A stretch of DNA of 5,024 bases from the NCBI GenBank assembly GCA_021775655.1, contig JAJFHK010000296.1, positions 1-5,024 of the forward strand. The letters run 5' to 3'. The translations under genes and the position numbers were made by a program. Origin of the DNA: Filomicrobium sp. GTDB lineage: Bacteria; Pseudomonadota; Alphaproteobacteria; Rhizobiales; Hyphomicrobiaceae. A model generated the notes under the pieces. The model saw nothing but the letters and a program-made list of their open reading frames with translations. It was not told the origin of the DNA and searched no databases. Shown piece by piece: positions 1 to 4,910 of the stretch (positions are counted from its first letter, which is position 1; the number at the start of each line of letters is the position of its first letter).

Positions 1-285
1 GACAACCAGCGGGAAATGATCGTCGAGTTTGCCTTCGATGACTTCCTGGGCCGCTGTGACAATAGCCTTTCCGAGCTTTTCGTCGAGTTTTCCGAGTGCC
101 ATGTTTGTTTCGGCGGCAGCGCGTTTGACGATGCCGAGCGCCCGGACAATCGGAGCGGGCTGTTTTTCCCAGCCGATCTTGAAGTTGCCGAGAGAACGTT
201 GTGCCTGTGCGCCCCAATAGCGGTCGGCTGCGACTTCGATTGGTCCGAAGGTGTCGGATTCCGTGCGGGTGGATTGGGTGGTCAT
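1..285 (-). CDS. fumC: Class II fumarate hydratase, N-terminal part (runs off the window)
   Basis: Class II fumarase interconverts fumarate and malate in the TCA cycle, as an iron-independent cytosolic homotetramer. The 95 visible codons contain the family's N-terminal signature: [13 protein letters not shown] at residues 6-18, then [18 protein letters not shown] at 21-38, followed by helical sequence ([20 protein letters not shown]) typical of the domain before the first active-site region. The ATG at 285 is preceded by an AAGGAG ribosome site about 8 bases upstream, and the protein begins just ahead of the conserved block, so this start is secure. The full protein should be about 460 residues, so roughly four fifths lies beyond the window edge and the catalytic residues are not visible. 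The 5' leader carries a dyad (306-328). Confidence 0.95.
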   Translation of the reverse strand, partial: MTTQSTRTESDTFGPIEVAADRYWGAQAQRSLGNFKIGWEKQPAPIVRALGIVKRAAAETNMALGKLDEKLGKAIVTAAQEVIEGKLDDHFPLVV

Positions 286-305
286 GCAAAGTCTCCTTAA
301 TTGCC

Positions 306-328
306 CAACACTCGATAAATCGGTGTTG
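306..328 (-). promoter_or_regulatory. Dyad in the fumC 5' leader
   Basis: The minus strand reads CAACAC-CGAT-TT-ATCG-A-GTGTTG. It is a 23-bp inverted repeat with 6 + 4 complementary bases in each arm, one unpaired A and a 2-base centre. It ends 13 bases before the AAGGAG ribosome site of fumC. The 2-base centre is too tight for a full RNA hairpin but fits a DNA operator; as RNA, the outer 6 bp could still close. Whether a protein binds it is unknown. Confidence 0.4.
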
Positions 329-347
329 AAACCCGAGGTCCTTGGTG

Positions 348-360
348 CTGGTGAAACCAG
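348..360 (-). repeat. Short inverted repeat upstream of fumC
   Basis: CTGGT-GAA-ACCAG is a 5-bp perfect inverted repeat with a 3-base centre, 63 bases upstream of the fumC start. It may be part of the fumC control region, but a 5-bp dyad is short enough to arise by chance. Confidence 0.2.
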
Positions 361-559
361 AAGCCATCTGGGTGAATTTGTTGGAGATGTCATACACCGC
401 AGCAGCGGGACTGCGCCACCGGAGACTGAGTCAGCTTTGGTCGTAGTCGAGACCTGCAATTCGGGCGCTGACTACCCTTGAACTGCGGATGTGCCCAGGG
501 GACATAAGTCGTAATGACGGGGGAGAGGAGTGGGATGCGTTAGGGGAGTAGTCGTGGGC

Positions 560-1222
560 CTACTTCTTGCGGAAGGCATCGAGGCTGACGATTTCGGCGC
601 CAGCGGGTTCGGCATCCGGATCTGCTTCTGCTTCCGATTGGGAATCGTTTCCGGCTGTAGCAGCCGCTGAGTGCTCATCGGATTCGGCGCCGGGGTGTGG
701 GACTTCGGCTTGATGATCTTCCATCAGATCGCTGTTGCGTCGGGCGATATGGGAGATAGTTGCTGGTTCAGAGGGAAACTGATCCGGCAGCATTCCGTGG
801 TCTGGCTCTGAGAAATTCTGCTCGAGCGAGGTGACGGAGAGGTCAACCGCATCGGCGTTGAATTCGGGGTCCTCGAATTGCAGCCCATAGCGAACGGAAG
901 GATCGAAAAAGACTTTGATAGCCGAGAAGGGAACGACAACACGCTCGGGGATGCCATCGAAGGTCAGCTTCACTTCGAAACGCTCTTCACCAACCGACAG
1001 GTCCCAGAAGCGGTGCTGCAGGACGATTGTCATCTCGTTGGGGTACTTCTCGCGAAGGCGCTTCGAGATCGAAACGCCAACCGAGTTGGTATCGAAAGAT
1101 ATGTAGAAATGGTGCTCACCGGGCAGGCCGGTTTTGGCTGTGCGCTGCAAGACCGTACGGACGAGGCCGCGCATCGCTTCCTGGGACAGTACCTCGTAGT
1201 CGATCTTTGACTCGCTCGTCAT
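560..1222 (-). CDS. sspB: ClpXP adaptor SspB, alphaproteobacterial type
   Basis: SspB is a cytosolic dimeric adaptor that binds ssrA-tagged peptides and tethers them to the ClpX unfoldase of ClpXP, speeding their degradation. The 220-residue protein shows the alphaproteobacterial family features. It has an N-terminal helix (IDYEVLSQEAMRGLVRTVL, 7-25) and the segment GLPGEHHFYISFDT (32-45). The peptide-binding barrel contains EMTIVLQHRFWDL (63-75), FEVKLTFDGIPERVVVPF (82-99) and FFDPSVRYGLQFE (105-117). A long acidic, low-complexity linker (about 121-209) follows, then the conserved tail IVSLDAFRKK (211-220), which in this family is thought to contact ClpX. The ATG at 1222 lies just before the conserved core and has a GGGA ribosome-site-like element nearby. 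It lies about 110 bp downstream of ssrA on the same strand, matching its role. Confidence 0.93.
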   Translation of the reverse strand: MTSESKIDYEVLSQEAMRGLVRTVLQRTAKTGLPGEHHFYISFDTNSVGVSISKRLREKYPNEMTIVLQHRFWDLSVGEERFEVKLTFDGIPERVVVPFSAIKVFFDPSVRYGLQFEDPEFNADAVDLSVTSLEQNFSEPDHGMLPDQFPSEPATISHIARRNSDLMEDHQAEVPHPGAESDEHSAAATAGNDSQSEAEADPDAEPAGAEIVSLDAFRKK

Positions 1223-1240
1223 TCTGTCCCGCGTGATCGT

Positions 1241-1257
1241 GGAAACCCGTCGTTTCC
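1241..1257 (-). promoter_or_regulatory. Stem-loop in the sspB 5' leader
   Basis: The minus strand reads GGAAAC-GACGG-GTTTCC, a perfect 6-bp stem with a 5-base loop, ending 18 bases before the sspB ATG. In an RNA from this strand it would sit just upstream of the ribosome site. It could be a leader hairpin, a processing site or chance; there is no T-run, so it is not a terminator. Confidence 0.3.
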
Positions 1258-1418
1258 GCTCTGAATTCGGCTTGCGCCTTTTTTCCCAGTCCTATGTCTT
1301 CGGCGAAACCGGGGTGGCCGGTCAAGTCGAAGTGGAGGGCTTCTGTTGCCCGGCGCCCTCCGAACCGCGCCTTACCCGGCTAGGGGTAAGGGCTTAATTT
1401 GAAGCTTTAGGCACTGCA

Positions 1419-1457
1419 TTACGCAGCGACAGCAGCCTCAGCATAGTTGTCATTTGC
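1419..1457 (-). other. ssrA: tmRNA tag reading frame (peptide ANDNYAEAAVAA)
   Basis: The frame resumes at GCA (1457-1455) and ends at TAA (1421-1419), encoding ANDNYAEAAVAA. Together with the alanine carried by the tmRNA, the full tag would be AANDNYAEAAVAA. The ANDN start is the element typically contacted by SspB, and the hydrophobic-Ala-Ala end (VAA) is the ClpX degron. The bases just before the resume codon, GTAGTT, resemble the resume-setting segment of E. coli tmRNA (ATAGTC), which supports this choice of first codon. Confidence 0.93.
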
Positions 1458-1542
1458 AACTACTTTGATGGCCCGATAACGGCGGTACCATGCCGAGCAA
1501 AAGCTAAACCCTTTACACCCTCGTCGATCCTATTTCGCCCCC

Positions 1543-1600
1543 ATCAGATGCCCGCTTTGTACTCCCCAGGCTACCAGACTGGGGATCTGCGACGGGCATG
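1543..1600 (-). other. Intervening segment between tmRNA acceptor and coding pieces
   Basis: This 58-base stretch joins the CCA end of the acceptor piece to the first G of the coding piece and should be removed by RNA processing (RNase P at the coding 5' end, other RNases at the CCA). It folds as a two-part hairpin: ATGCCCG (1599-1593) with CGGGCAT (1554-1548), then TCCCCAG (1585-1579) with CTGGGGA (1569-1563) around a 9-base loop. This continues the acceptor stem outward, so the precursor is one long interrupted helix, as expected for permuted tmRNA genes. Confidence 0.8.
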
Positions 1601-1665
1601 TGGTGGAGGCGCCGGGTACCGCCCCCGGGTCCGAATGGCTTATTACGGCCGCGTTTATCGCCATA

Positions 1666-1679
1666 GCCGGCGAACCGGC
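1666..1679 (-). other. Stable UUCG hairpin near the 5' end of the tmRNA acceptor piece
   Basis: The minus strand reads GCCGG-TTCG-CCGGC, a perfect 5-bp stem closed by a UUCG loop. It lies at the predicted 5' end of the transcript and so probably forms or caps the 5' end of the acceptor RNA. It also falls where the -10 element at 1691-1686 would place the first transcribed base. Confidence 0.55.
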
Positions 1680-1685
1680 ACAAGT

Positions 1686-1714
1686 AATATAAGTCGTGGC
1701 GTCGCGAAAAAAAA
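1686..1714 (-). promoter_or_regulatory. Candidate ssrA promoter
   Basis: On the minus strand TATATT (1691-1686) is a good -10 element about 7 bases ahead of the UUCG hairpin that seems to open the acceptor RNA. The matching -35 position, 17 bases upstream, falls in a run of eight Ts (1714-1707), which is a poor match to TTGACA. The -10 call is reasonable; the -35 is weak, and an activator or an upstream T-tract effect is possible. Confidence 0.35.
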
Positions 1715-1772
1715 GTGCCGTCATGCGAATGGGTTGGGGGTTCGTCCTTGATGCAACTATTTTCCGTCATCG

Positions 1773-2573
1773 TTAATCCTGGCCGGTGGTCGTGATGTGC
1801 AGCACTCGGCCGCAGTGCTTGCAGTGTATGGCGTCGGTGTCATGGCGGGTAAGACCGCAATCGGGGCATTCATACACCGTTCGGATGGGTCGTACGACGG
1901 TTTGTACGAGGCGTAAGAAGAGCGCCACTCCGAGGAGCAGGATCATCACAGACAATAGCCTTCCACCGGAGCCCTGGAGGGTAATATCGCCGAATCCGGT
2001 GGTCGTCAGGGCAGCTACCGTGAAATAGAGCGCATCAATGTAGTTCGCAATTCCGGGGTTGGTTTGGTGTTGTGTGACGTAAACGAGGGCGGTCATGACA
2101 AAGACAAAGACCAATAGGTTGATCGACGACTGGATCACCTCTTCGTTACGGCGAAAGAAGCTAAACTCCTGGCGCAGGTCCGCCAGCACGCGATAAGAGC
2201 GCAATAGCCGTAAAGCACGCAGAACACGTAAGAAAAGGAAACTGCCGAAAATGGCAGGGGCTAACAAGCTGATGATGACGATGACATCGGCCCAAGTGGC
2301 CAACTGCAAGAGGAATCGGCGGCGATCGTATGCGATCCACCAGCGCAATCCGACGTCGATGGCGATCAGGACGGCAACTATCGCATCGGCAATCAAGACC
2401 CAATATGCGTGTTCAAATAGGGATGAGCCAACGAAGAAGATTATTGTGAATATGTCGAAACCCAGGATCGCATAGCGAAACCGGCGAGAGGCTGGTTCGT
2501 GGCCATGGTATAGGCCGCGAAGGTAGGCGTGCCATGTGGTTGTTGTTCCATTTGCGCTGTCGTGCGAAGCCAT
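1773..2573 (-). CDS. Voltage-gated-like potassium channel with C-terminal zinc ribbon
   Basis: An inner-membrane ion channel of the six-helix, voltage-gated superfamily (266 residues), forming tetramers and probably conducting K+. Visible parts are: S1 about 35-50, S2 about 58-80, S3 about 92-110 (with D96), and S4 at 112-130 with arginines at 116, 119, 122, 125 and 128, every third residue as in a voltage sensor. S5 is about 152-166. The pore helix and selectivity filter TTTGFGD lie at 190-196, a variant of TVGYGD, and S6 is about 206-226. After S6 comes a cytosolic CPDCG...CKHCG module with C236, C239, C251 and C254, a zinc-ribbon pattern that may sense metal or redox state or aid assembly. 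The ATG at 2573 has a TAAGG ribosome site 4 bases upstream. The gene is divergent from the CPBP gene. Ion choice and gating are inferred from motifs. Confidence 0.88.
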   Translation of the reverse strand: MASHDSANGTTTTWHAYLRGLYHGHEPASRRFRYAILGFDIFTIIFFVGSSLFEHAYWVLIADAIVAVLIAIDVGLRWWIAYDRRRFLLQLATWADVIVIISLLAPAIFGSFLFLRVLRALRLLRSYRVLADLRQEFSFFRRNEEVIQSSINLLVFVFVMTALVYVTQHQTNPGIANYIDALYFTVAALTTTGFGDITLQGSGGRLLSVMILLLGVALFLRLVQTVVRPIRTVYECPDCGLTRHDTDAIHCKHCGRVLHITTTGQD

Positions 2574-2582
2574 AGCCTTAAA

Positions 2583-2614
2583 GCCTGTTTTCAGCCTGTC
2601 GGGGGACAGGTGTC
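2583..2614. promoter_or_regulatory. Inverted and direct repeats in the divergent intergenic gap
   Basis: The 57-bp gap between the channel and protease starts holds CCTGTC-GGGG-GACAGG (2595-2610), a perfect 6-bp inverted repeat with a 4-base centre. GCCTGT also appears twice, at 2583 and 2594, an 11-bp period (one helical turn). The right arm doubles as part of GACA-GG-TGTC (2605-2614). Such stacked repeats in a short divergent gap suit a shared operator. An RNA stem-loop in the protease leader is the alternative. I could not place clear -35/-10 boxes for either gene. Confidence 0.45.
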
Positions 2615-2630
2615 GAAATTGCGAGGGATT

Positions 2631-3425
2631 ATGTCAACCGCGATGATCAGCCCGGTAAGTACTGAAGCACCGCTTTATCACGCTGAAACGGGCTGGCCGC
2701 CGGTTCGCGCCGTTCTCATGGTGCTGGTGATTCTGGCCGTGTCGGCGATTCTTGGAATTGCAGTTTACCTCGTTGTCGGAGCCATGATTGATCCGAGCAT
2801 GGCATGGTTTGAAGACGAGTCGCTAATGCCCCAGTGGTTGATGCTTACTGGGCAATTCGTAATGCAGATTTGCTCGTTGCTACTCGTTTGGTGGGTTGCG
2901 GGCTGGTTTCGTAGCGACCGCCAGGCGGTTCTGGCGTTGTACAACGTGCCTGGTGGTTTGCCGACTATTGTGAAGTCTTTCTTGTTGCTGTCCGTGATCT
3001 CTGGTGCTTTCACGATTTACGCGCTGTATTTTGCTAGCGAGGATGTGCTGACCGATCTGGGGCCGATGTGGCCACTGATGAAAGGGGAATACTGGTGGTT
3101 GATGGCGCTGGTTGCGGTTATCGGTGCGCCATTGTCGGAGGAGTTCGTATTCCGGGGGTTTCTGCAATCGGCTCTAGCGAAATCTGCACTCGGATTCTGG
3201 GGCGCGGCGCTGATTACGAATACTGCTTGGACGGCGCTGCATGCCGGCTACACCATGACCGGATTGGTGGATGTATTCATTGCTGGTTTGGTATTCAGCT
3301 GGCTTCTGTGGCGAACGGGCAGCTTGTGGGTGCCAGTGATTTGTCACGGGCTCTATAACGGGCTGATTTTTGCGGTGCTTTCGGTCCTAGAGATGCCGGA
3401 AGGCTTGCCTGGCTTGCCGGTCTAG
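2631..3425 (+). CDS. CPBP-family intramembrane glutamic endopeptidase
   Basis: A polytopic inner-membrane protein (264 residues) of the CPBP family (CAAX proteases and bacteriocin-processing or self-immunity enzymes, Abi/Rce1 fold). All three family motifs are visible: EEFVFR with E170, E171 and R175; WTALH with H204; and HGLYN with H239 and N243. These residues form the active site of the Rce1-type protease. Hydrophobic segments lie at about 26-52, 68-90, 112-133, 155-168, 187-200, 211-227 and 231-252. The start is set by ATG at 2631 with GAGGG 4 bases upstream. An in-frame extension back to 2529 exists but runs into the channel gene, lacks a ribosome site and is not membrane-like, so I reject it. 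thyA follows after 36 bp, perhaps in the same transcript. The substrate cannot be told from sequence. Confidence 0.88.
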   Translation: MSTAMISPVSTEAPLYHAETGWPPVRAVLMVLVILAVSAILGIAVYLVVGAMIDPSMAWFEDESLMPQWLMLTGQFVMQICSLLLVWWVAGWFRSDRQAVLALYNVPGGLPTIVKSFLLLSVISGAFTIYALYFASEDVLTDLGPMWPLMKGEYWWLMALVAVIGAPLSEEFVFRGFLQSALAKSALGFWGAALITNTAWTALHAGYTMTGLVDVFIAGLVFSWLLWRTGSLWVPVICHGLYNGLIFAVLSVLEMPEGLPGLPV

Positions 3426-3434
3426 ATTGATGCG

Positions 3435-3447
3435 CCCGAGAATCGGG
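3435..3447 (+). repeat. Small hairpin between the protease gene and thyA
   Basis: CCCGA-GAA-TCGGG is a 5-bp perfect stem with a 3-base loop in the 36-bp gap, followed by ATTAAAT rather than a T-run. It is too weak for a confident terminator call. It may be an attenuating or processing element ahead of thyA. Confidence 0.25.
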
Positions 3448-3461
3448 ATTAAATAGGCCTC

Positions 3462-4376
3462 ATGCAGCAATACCTCGATCTCATGAGACGTGTTCGCGAC
3501 ACTGGTGTGCGGAAGGAAGACCGCACGGGGACCGGGACACTAAGCGTATTCGGTCACCAGATGCGTTTCGATCTCGCTGACGGTTTTCCGATGGTGACGA
3601 CGAAGAAACTGCATCTGAAATCTATCATTCATGAGCTCATCTGGTTTCTCGGCGGCGATACGAGTCTCGATTATTTGAAGAAGCACGGCGTCACGATCTG
3701 GGATGAGTGGGCACGTGAAGTTCAAATGGAGCCTTCCAGGTTAGATGATCTGGGCATCGATTATGATGCAATATTGGAGGCTCGAAAGGGCACGGGAGAA
3801 CCAACGACCTGTCTAGAGCTTGGACCTGTCTACGGTAAGCAGTGGCGTCGTTGGGCTGTGCCAGACAAGAAAGATGAAAGTGGGAATTTTGTTCCACAAC
3901 CTCCTATCGATCAAATCGATGAGCTGATCGAAACGCTGAAGTGTGACCCGGATAGCCGCCGGATGATCGTGTCGGCGTGGAACCCAGCGGATATTCCTGA
4001 CATGGCGCTGGCGCCGTGCCATTGCTTGTTCCAATTCTACGTCGCCGATGGACGGCTTTCCTGCCAACTTTACCAGCGCTCAGCGGATATTTTTCTAGGC
4101 GTGCCGTTCAATATTGCCTCATACGCTCTGCTGACGTTGATGGTCGCGCAGGTCACTGGGCTGAAGCCTGGTGAATTTGTCCACACCTTTGGTGATGCGC
4201 ATCTTTATCTCAATCATCTGGAGCAGGCCAAGGAACAGCTTTCGCGGACACCGAGGCCCCTGCCGCAGATGAAGCTAAACCCCGCTGTGAATTCGATTTT
4301 TGGTTTTCGATACGACGATTTTGAACTCACCGGTTACGACCCTTATCCGCATATCAAGGCACCCGTGGCGGTGTGA
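3462..4376 (+). CDS. thyA: Thymidylate synthase (ThyA)
   Basis: Cytosolic homodimer that methylates dUMP to dTMP with methylene-tetrahydrofolate, releasing dihydrofolate. Key residues match E. coli ThyA by motif: R21 in RTGTGT; the conserved [25 protein letters not shown] block (59-83); R166/R167 in DPDSRR; catalytic C186 in [17 protein letters not shown] (205-217, with D209 and N217); and HLYLNH (247-252). The C-terminus IKAPVAV is the family's closing segment. It has 304 residues against 264 in E. coli. Most of the extra length is an insertion of about 30 residues between WDEWA and LGPVYGKQW (roughly 85-118), plus a short one near 135-148; ThyA proteins with longer insertions here are known in other bacteria. 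The start ATG aligns with the E. coli N-terminus (MQQYLDLM). The ribosome site is weak (AGG). folA lies about 530 bp downstream, past the broken lipoprotein gene. Confidence 0.97.
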   Translation: MQQYLDLMRRVRDTGVRKEDRTGTGTLSVFGHQMRFDLADGFPMVTTKKLHLKSIIHELIWFLGGDTSLDYLKKHGVTIWDEWAREVQMEPSRLDDLGIDYDAILEARKGTGEPTTCLELGPVYGKQWRRWAVPDKKDESGNFVPQPPIDQIDELIETLKCDPDSRRMIVSAWNPADIPDMALAPCHCLFQFYVADGRLSCQLYQRSADIFLGVPFNIASYALLTLMVAQVTGLKPGEFVHTFGDAHLYLNHLEQAKEQLSRTPRPLPQMKLNPAVNSIFGFRYDDFELTGYDPYPHIKAPVAV

Positions 4377-4413
4377 AGCGCGATTTTCAATGGGTATCTA
4401 CTGACCGGAATTG

Positions 4414-4440
4414 ATCTGTCTCGATATAGTCCGGACAGAT
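4414..4440 (+). terminator. Possible weak stem-loop after thyA
   Basis: ATCTGTC (4414-4420) and GACAGAT (4434-4440) form a perfect 7-bp stem around 13 bases, followed by TTAGTTGT. The trailing T content is low and the loop is large, so a rho-independent terminator is only possible, not likely. It is 37 bases past the thyA stop. It could instead be an operator for the next gene. Confidence 0.25.
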
Positions 4441-4483
4441 TTAGTTGTGCTGACTAGTGAGTCTGAAGTGATCTAATGCTTCT

Positions 4484-4489
4484 GAGAGG
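4484..4489 (+). promoter_or_regulatory. Ribosome site setting the TTG start of the lipoprotein gene
   Basis: GAGAGG lies 6 bases ahead of a TTG at 4496. That codon opens a frame (MRLFPVLLVRICLP) that runs straight into the lipobox IAGC, so the site supports the start at 4496 rather than the later TTG at 4571. Confidence 0.5.
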
Positions 4490-4495
4490 CGAGGA

Positions 4496-4885
4496 TTGCG
4501 ACTATTTCCTGTACTCTTGGTTCGTATTTGTCTTCCGTAGATTGCTGGATGTGCTGGTCGTGCGCCACAGTTGGTCGATGTCGTAAAGGCAGAAGACAAC
4601 CAGCTGACCTGTGACCAAATTGTCGCTGAATTGAAATCCAATAATCAGAGAATGACGGACCTTGCCAAAGAAGAAGGCTGGAAGGTCACACAGAACGTCG
4701 TCGCGGGGGTTGCCGGTCTTGTCGTTCCGGTACTGTGGATTGGTATGGATTTCCAAGATGCTGCGGGCAAGGAAGGCAAAGCATTGTTGCAGCGCAACGA
4801 ATACTTGACGTCGATAGCAAAAAACCGCTGTGGTGGAGCTCCCTTAACCACAACAAGTGTGTCTCCCTCTGCCGAACGAAAATAA
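4496..4885 (+). pseudogene. Small lipoprotein-like gene interrupted by an in-frame amber codon in its signal peptide
   Basis: From TTG 4496 the frame gives MRLFPVLLVRICLP, then TAG (4538-4540), then IAGC with the lipobox Cys at 4550-4552, and continues open to the TAA at 4883-4885. A hydrophobic start, a lipobox (I-A-G-C) and a Gly/Arg/Ala/Pro/Gln-rich stretch after the Cys are what a lipoprotein gene looks like; one substitution (TAG to TTG or TCG) would restore it. The mature part has CDQIVAELKSNNQRMTDLAKEEGWK, a hydrophobic stretch (VVAGVAGLVVPVLWIGMDF), a charged segment (AAGKEGKALLQRNEYL) and a second Cys in NRCGG. The pair of later Cys could form a disulfide. It resembles small conserved alphaproteobacterial proteins of unknown role. 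As written it should not make a full lipoprotein. A sequencing error, amber readthrough, or restart at TTG 4571 (104 residues, unanchored) are alternatives. An Arg in the hydrophobic stretch hints at decay. Confidence 0.6.
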
Positions 4886-4910
4886 GGTTGGAGAACGCCA
4901 TTTAGCTCGC

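Larger units (their letters stand above)
286..559. other. Intergenic region between sspB and fumC
   Basis: This 274-bp gap follows the sspB stop and precedes fumC on the minus strand, so it should contain the sspB 3' end and the fumC leader and promoter. I found no hairpin plus T-run that would serve as a rho-independent terminator for sspB, and no convincing -35/-10 pair for fumC. What is visible are two short dyads near fumC (306-328 and 348-360). The short open frames crossing the region have no recognisable protein features or ribosome sites. Confidence 0.6.
1332..1679 (-). ncRNA. ssrA: Transfer-messenger RNA gene, circularly permuted two-piece (alpha) type
   Basis: tmRNA with SmpB rescues stalled ribosomes: it enters as alanyl-tRNA, then supplies a short reading frame whose product tags the stalled protein for proteolysis. 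On the minus strand the 3' (acceptor) piece comes first, about 1679-1601, and ends in an encoded CCA (1603-1601). The 5' (coding) piece follows from 1542 to about 1332. The acceptor stem pairs GGGGGCG (1542-1536) with CGCCTCC (1611-1605) over 7 bp, with a G3-U70 type wobble, the alanine identity element; the discriminator is A (1604). The T-stem CCGGG/CCCGG occupies 1628-1624 and 1616-1612. The D-like segment ATAGGATCGACGAGGG follows the acceptor strand. GGTTTA (1510-1505) can pair with TAAGCC (1642-1637) as helix 2. A pseudoknot before the tag uses CGGC/GCCG (1495-1492 with 1483-1480) and ATGG/CCAT (1491-1488 with 1471-1468). After the tag, 8-bp (1370-1391) and 7-bp (1334-1361) hairpins follow. 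The outer ends are estimates. Confidence 0.93.

Noticed and set aside
878..1236. Plus-strand open frames opposite sspB (878-1210, 915-1106, 1027-1236)
   Set aside because: They are antisense shadows of a well-matched family protein and show no domain or ribosome site.
1266..1285. Plus-strand GGC-TTGC-GCC followed by TTTTTT as a rho-independent terminator
   Set aside because: The stem is only 3 bp and no plus-strand gene ends nearby.
1604..1642. A tRNA gene suggested by the T-arm-like and CCA sequences
   Set aside because: There is no anticodon or D arm in the right place; the acceptor strand pairs with GGGGGCG 58 bases further on, across the permuted join, which is tmRNA.
1707..1714. Run of eight Ts on the minus strand as a terminator for the channel gene
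   Set aside because: There is no complementary stem directly ahead of it; it fits better in the -35 region of ssrA.
1513..1770. Open frames on both strands across 1513-1770
   Set aside because: This is the tmRNA gene and its promoter; the structured RNA explains the sequence, and the translated frames lack ribosome sites or protein features.
2529..2630. In-frame extension of the CPBP protease start back to an ATG at 2529
   Set aside because: It overlaps the divergent channel gene, has no ribosome site and adds non-membrane residues; ATG 2631 has GAGGG 4 bases upstream.
4571..4885. Taking TTG 4571 as the true start of an intact 104-residue protein
   Set aside because: There is no ribosome site ahead of it, while the same frame upstream holds a lipobox and a hydrophobic leader with a good ribosome site at 4484; kept only as an alternative.
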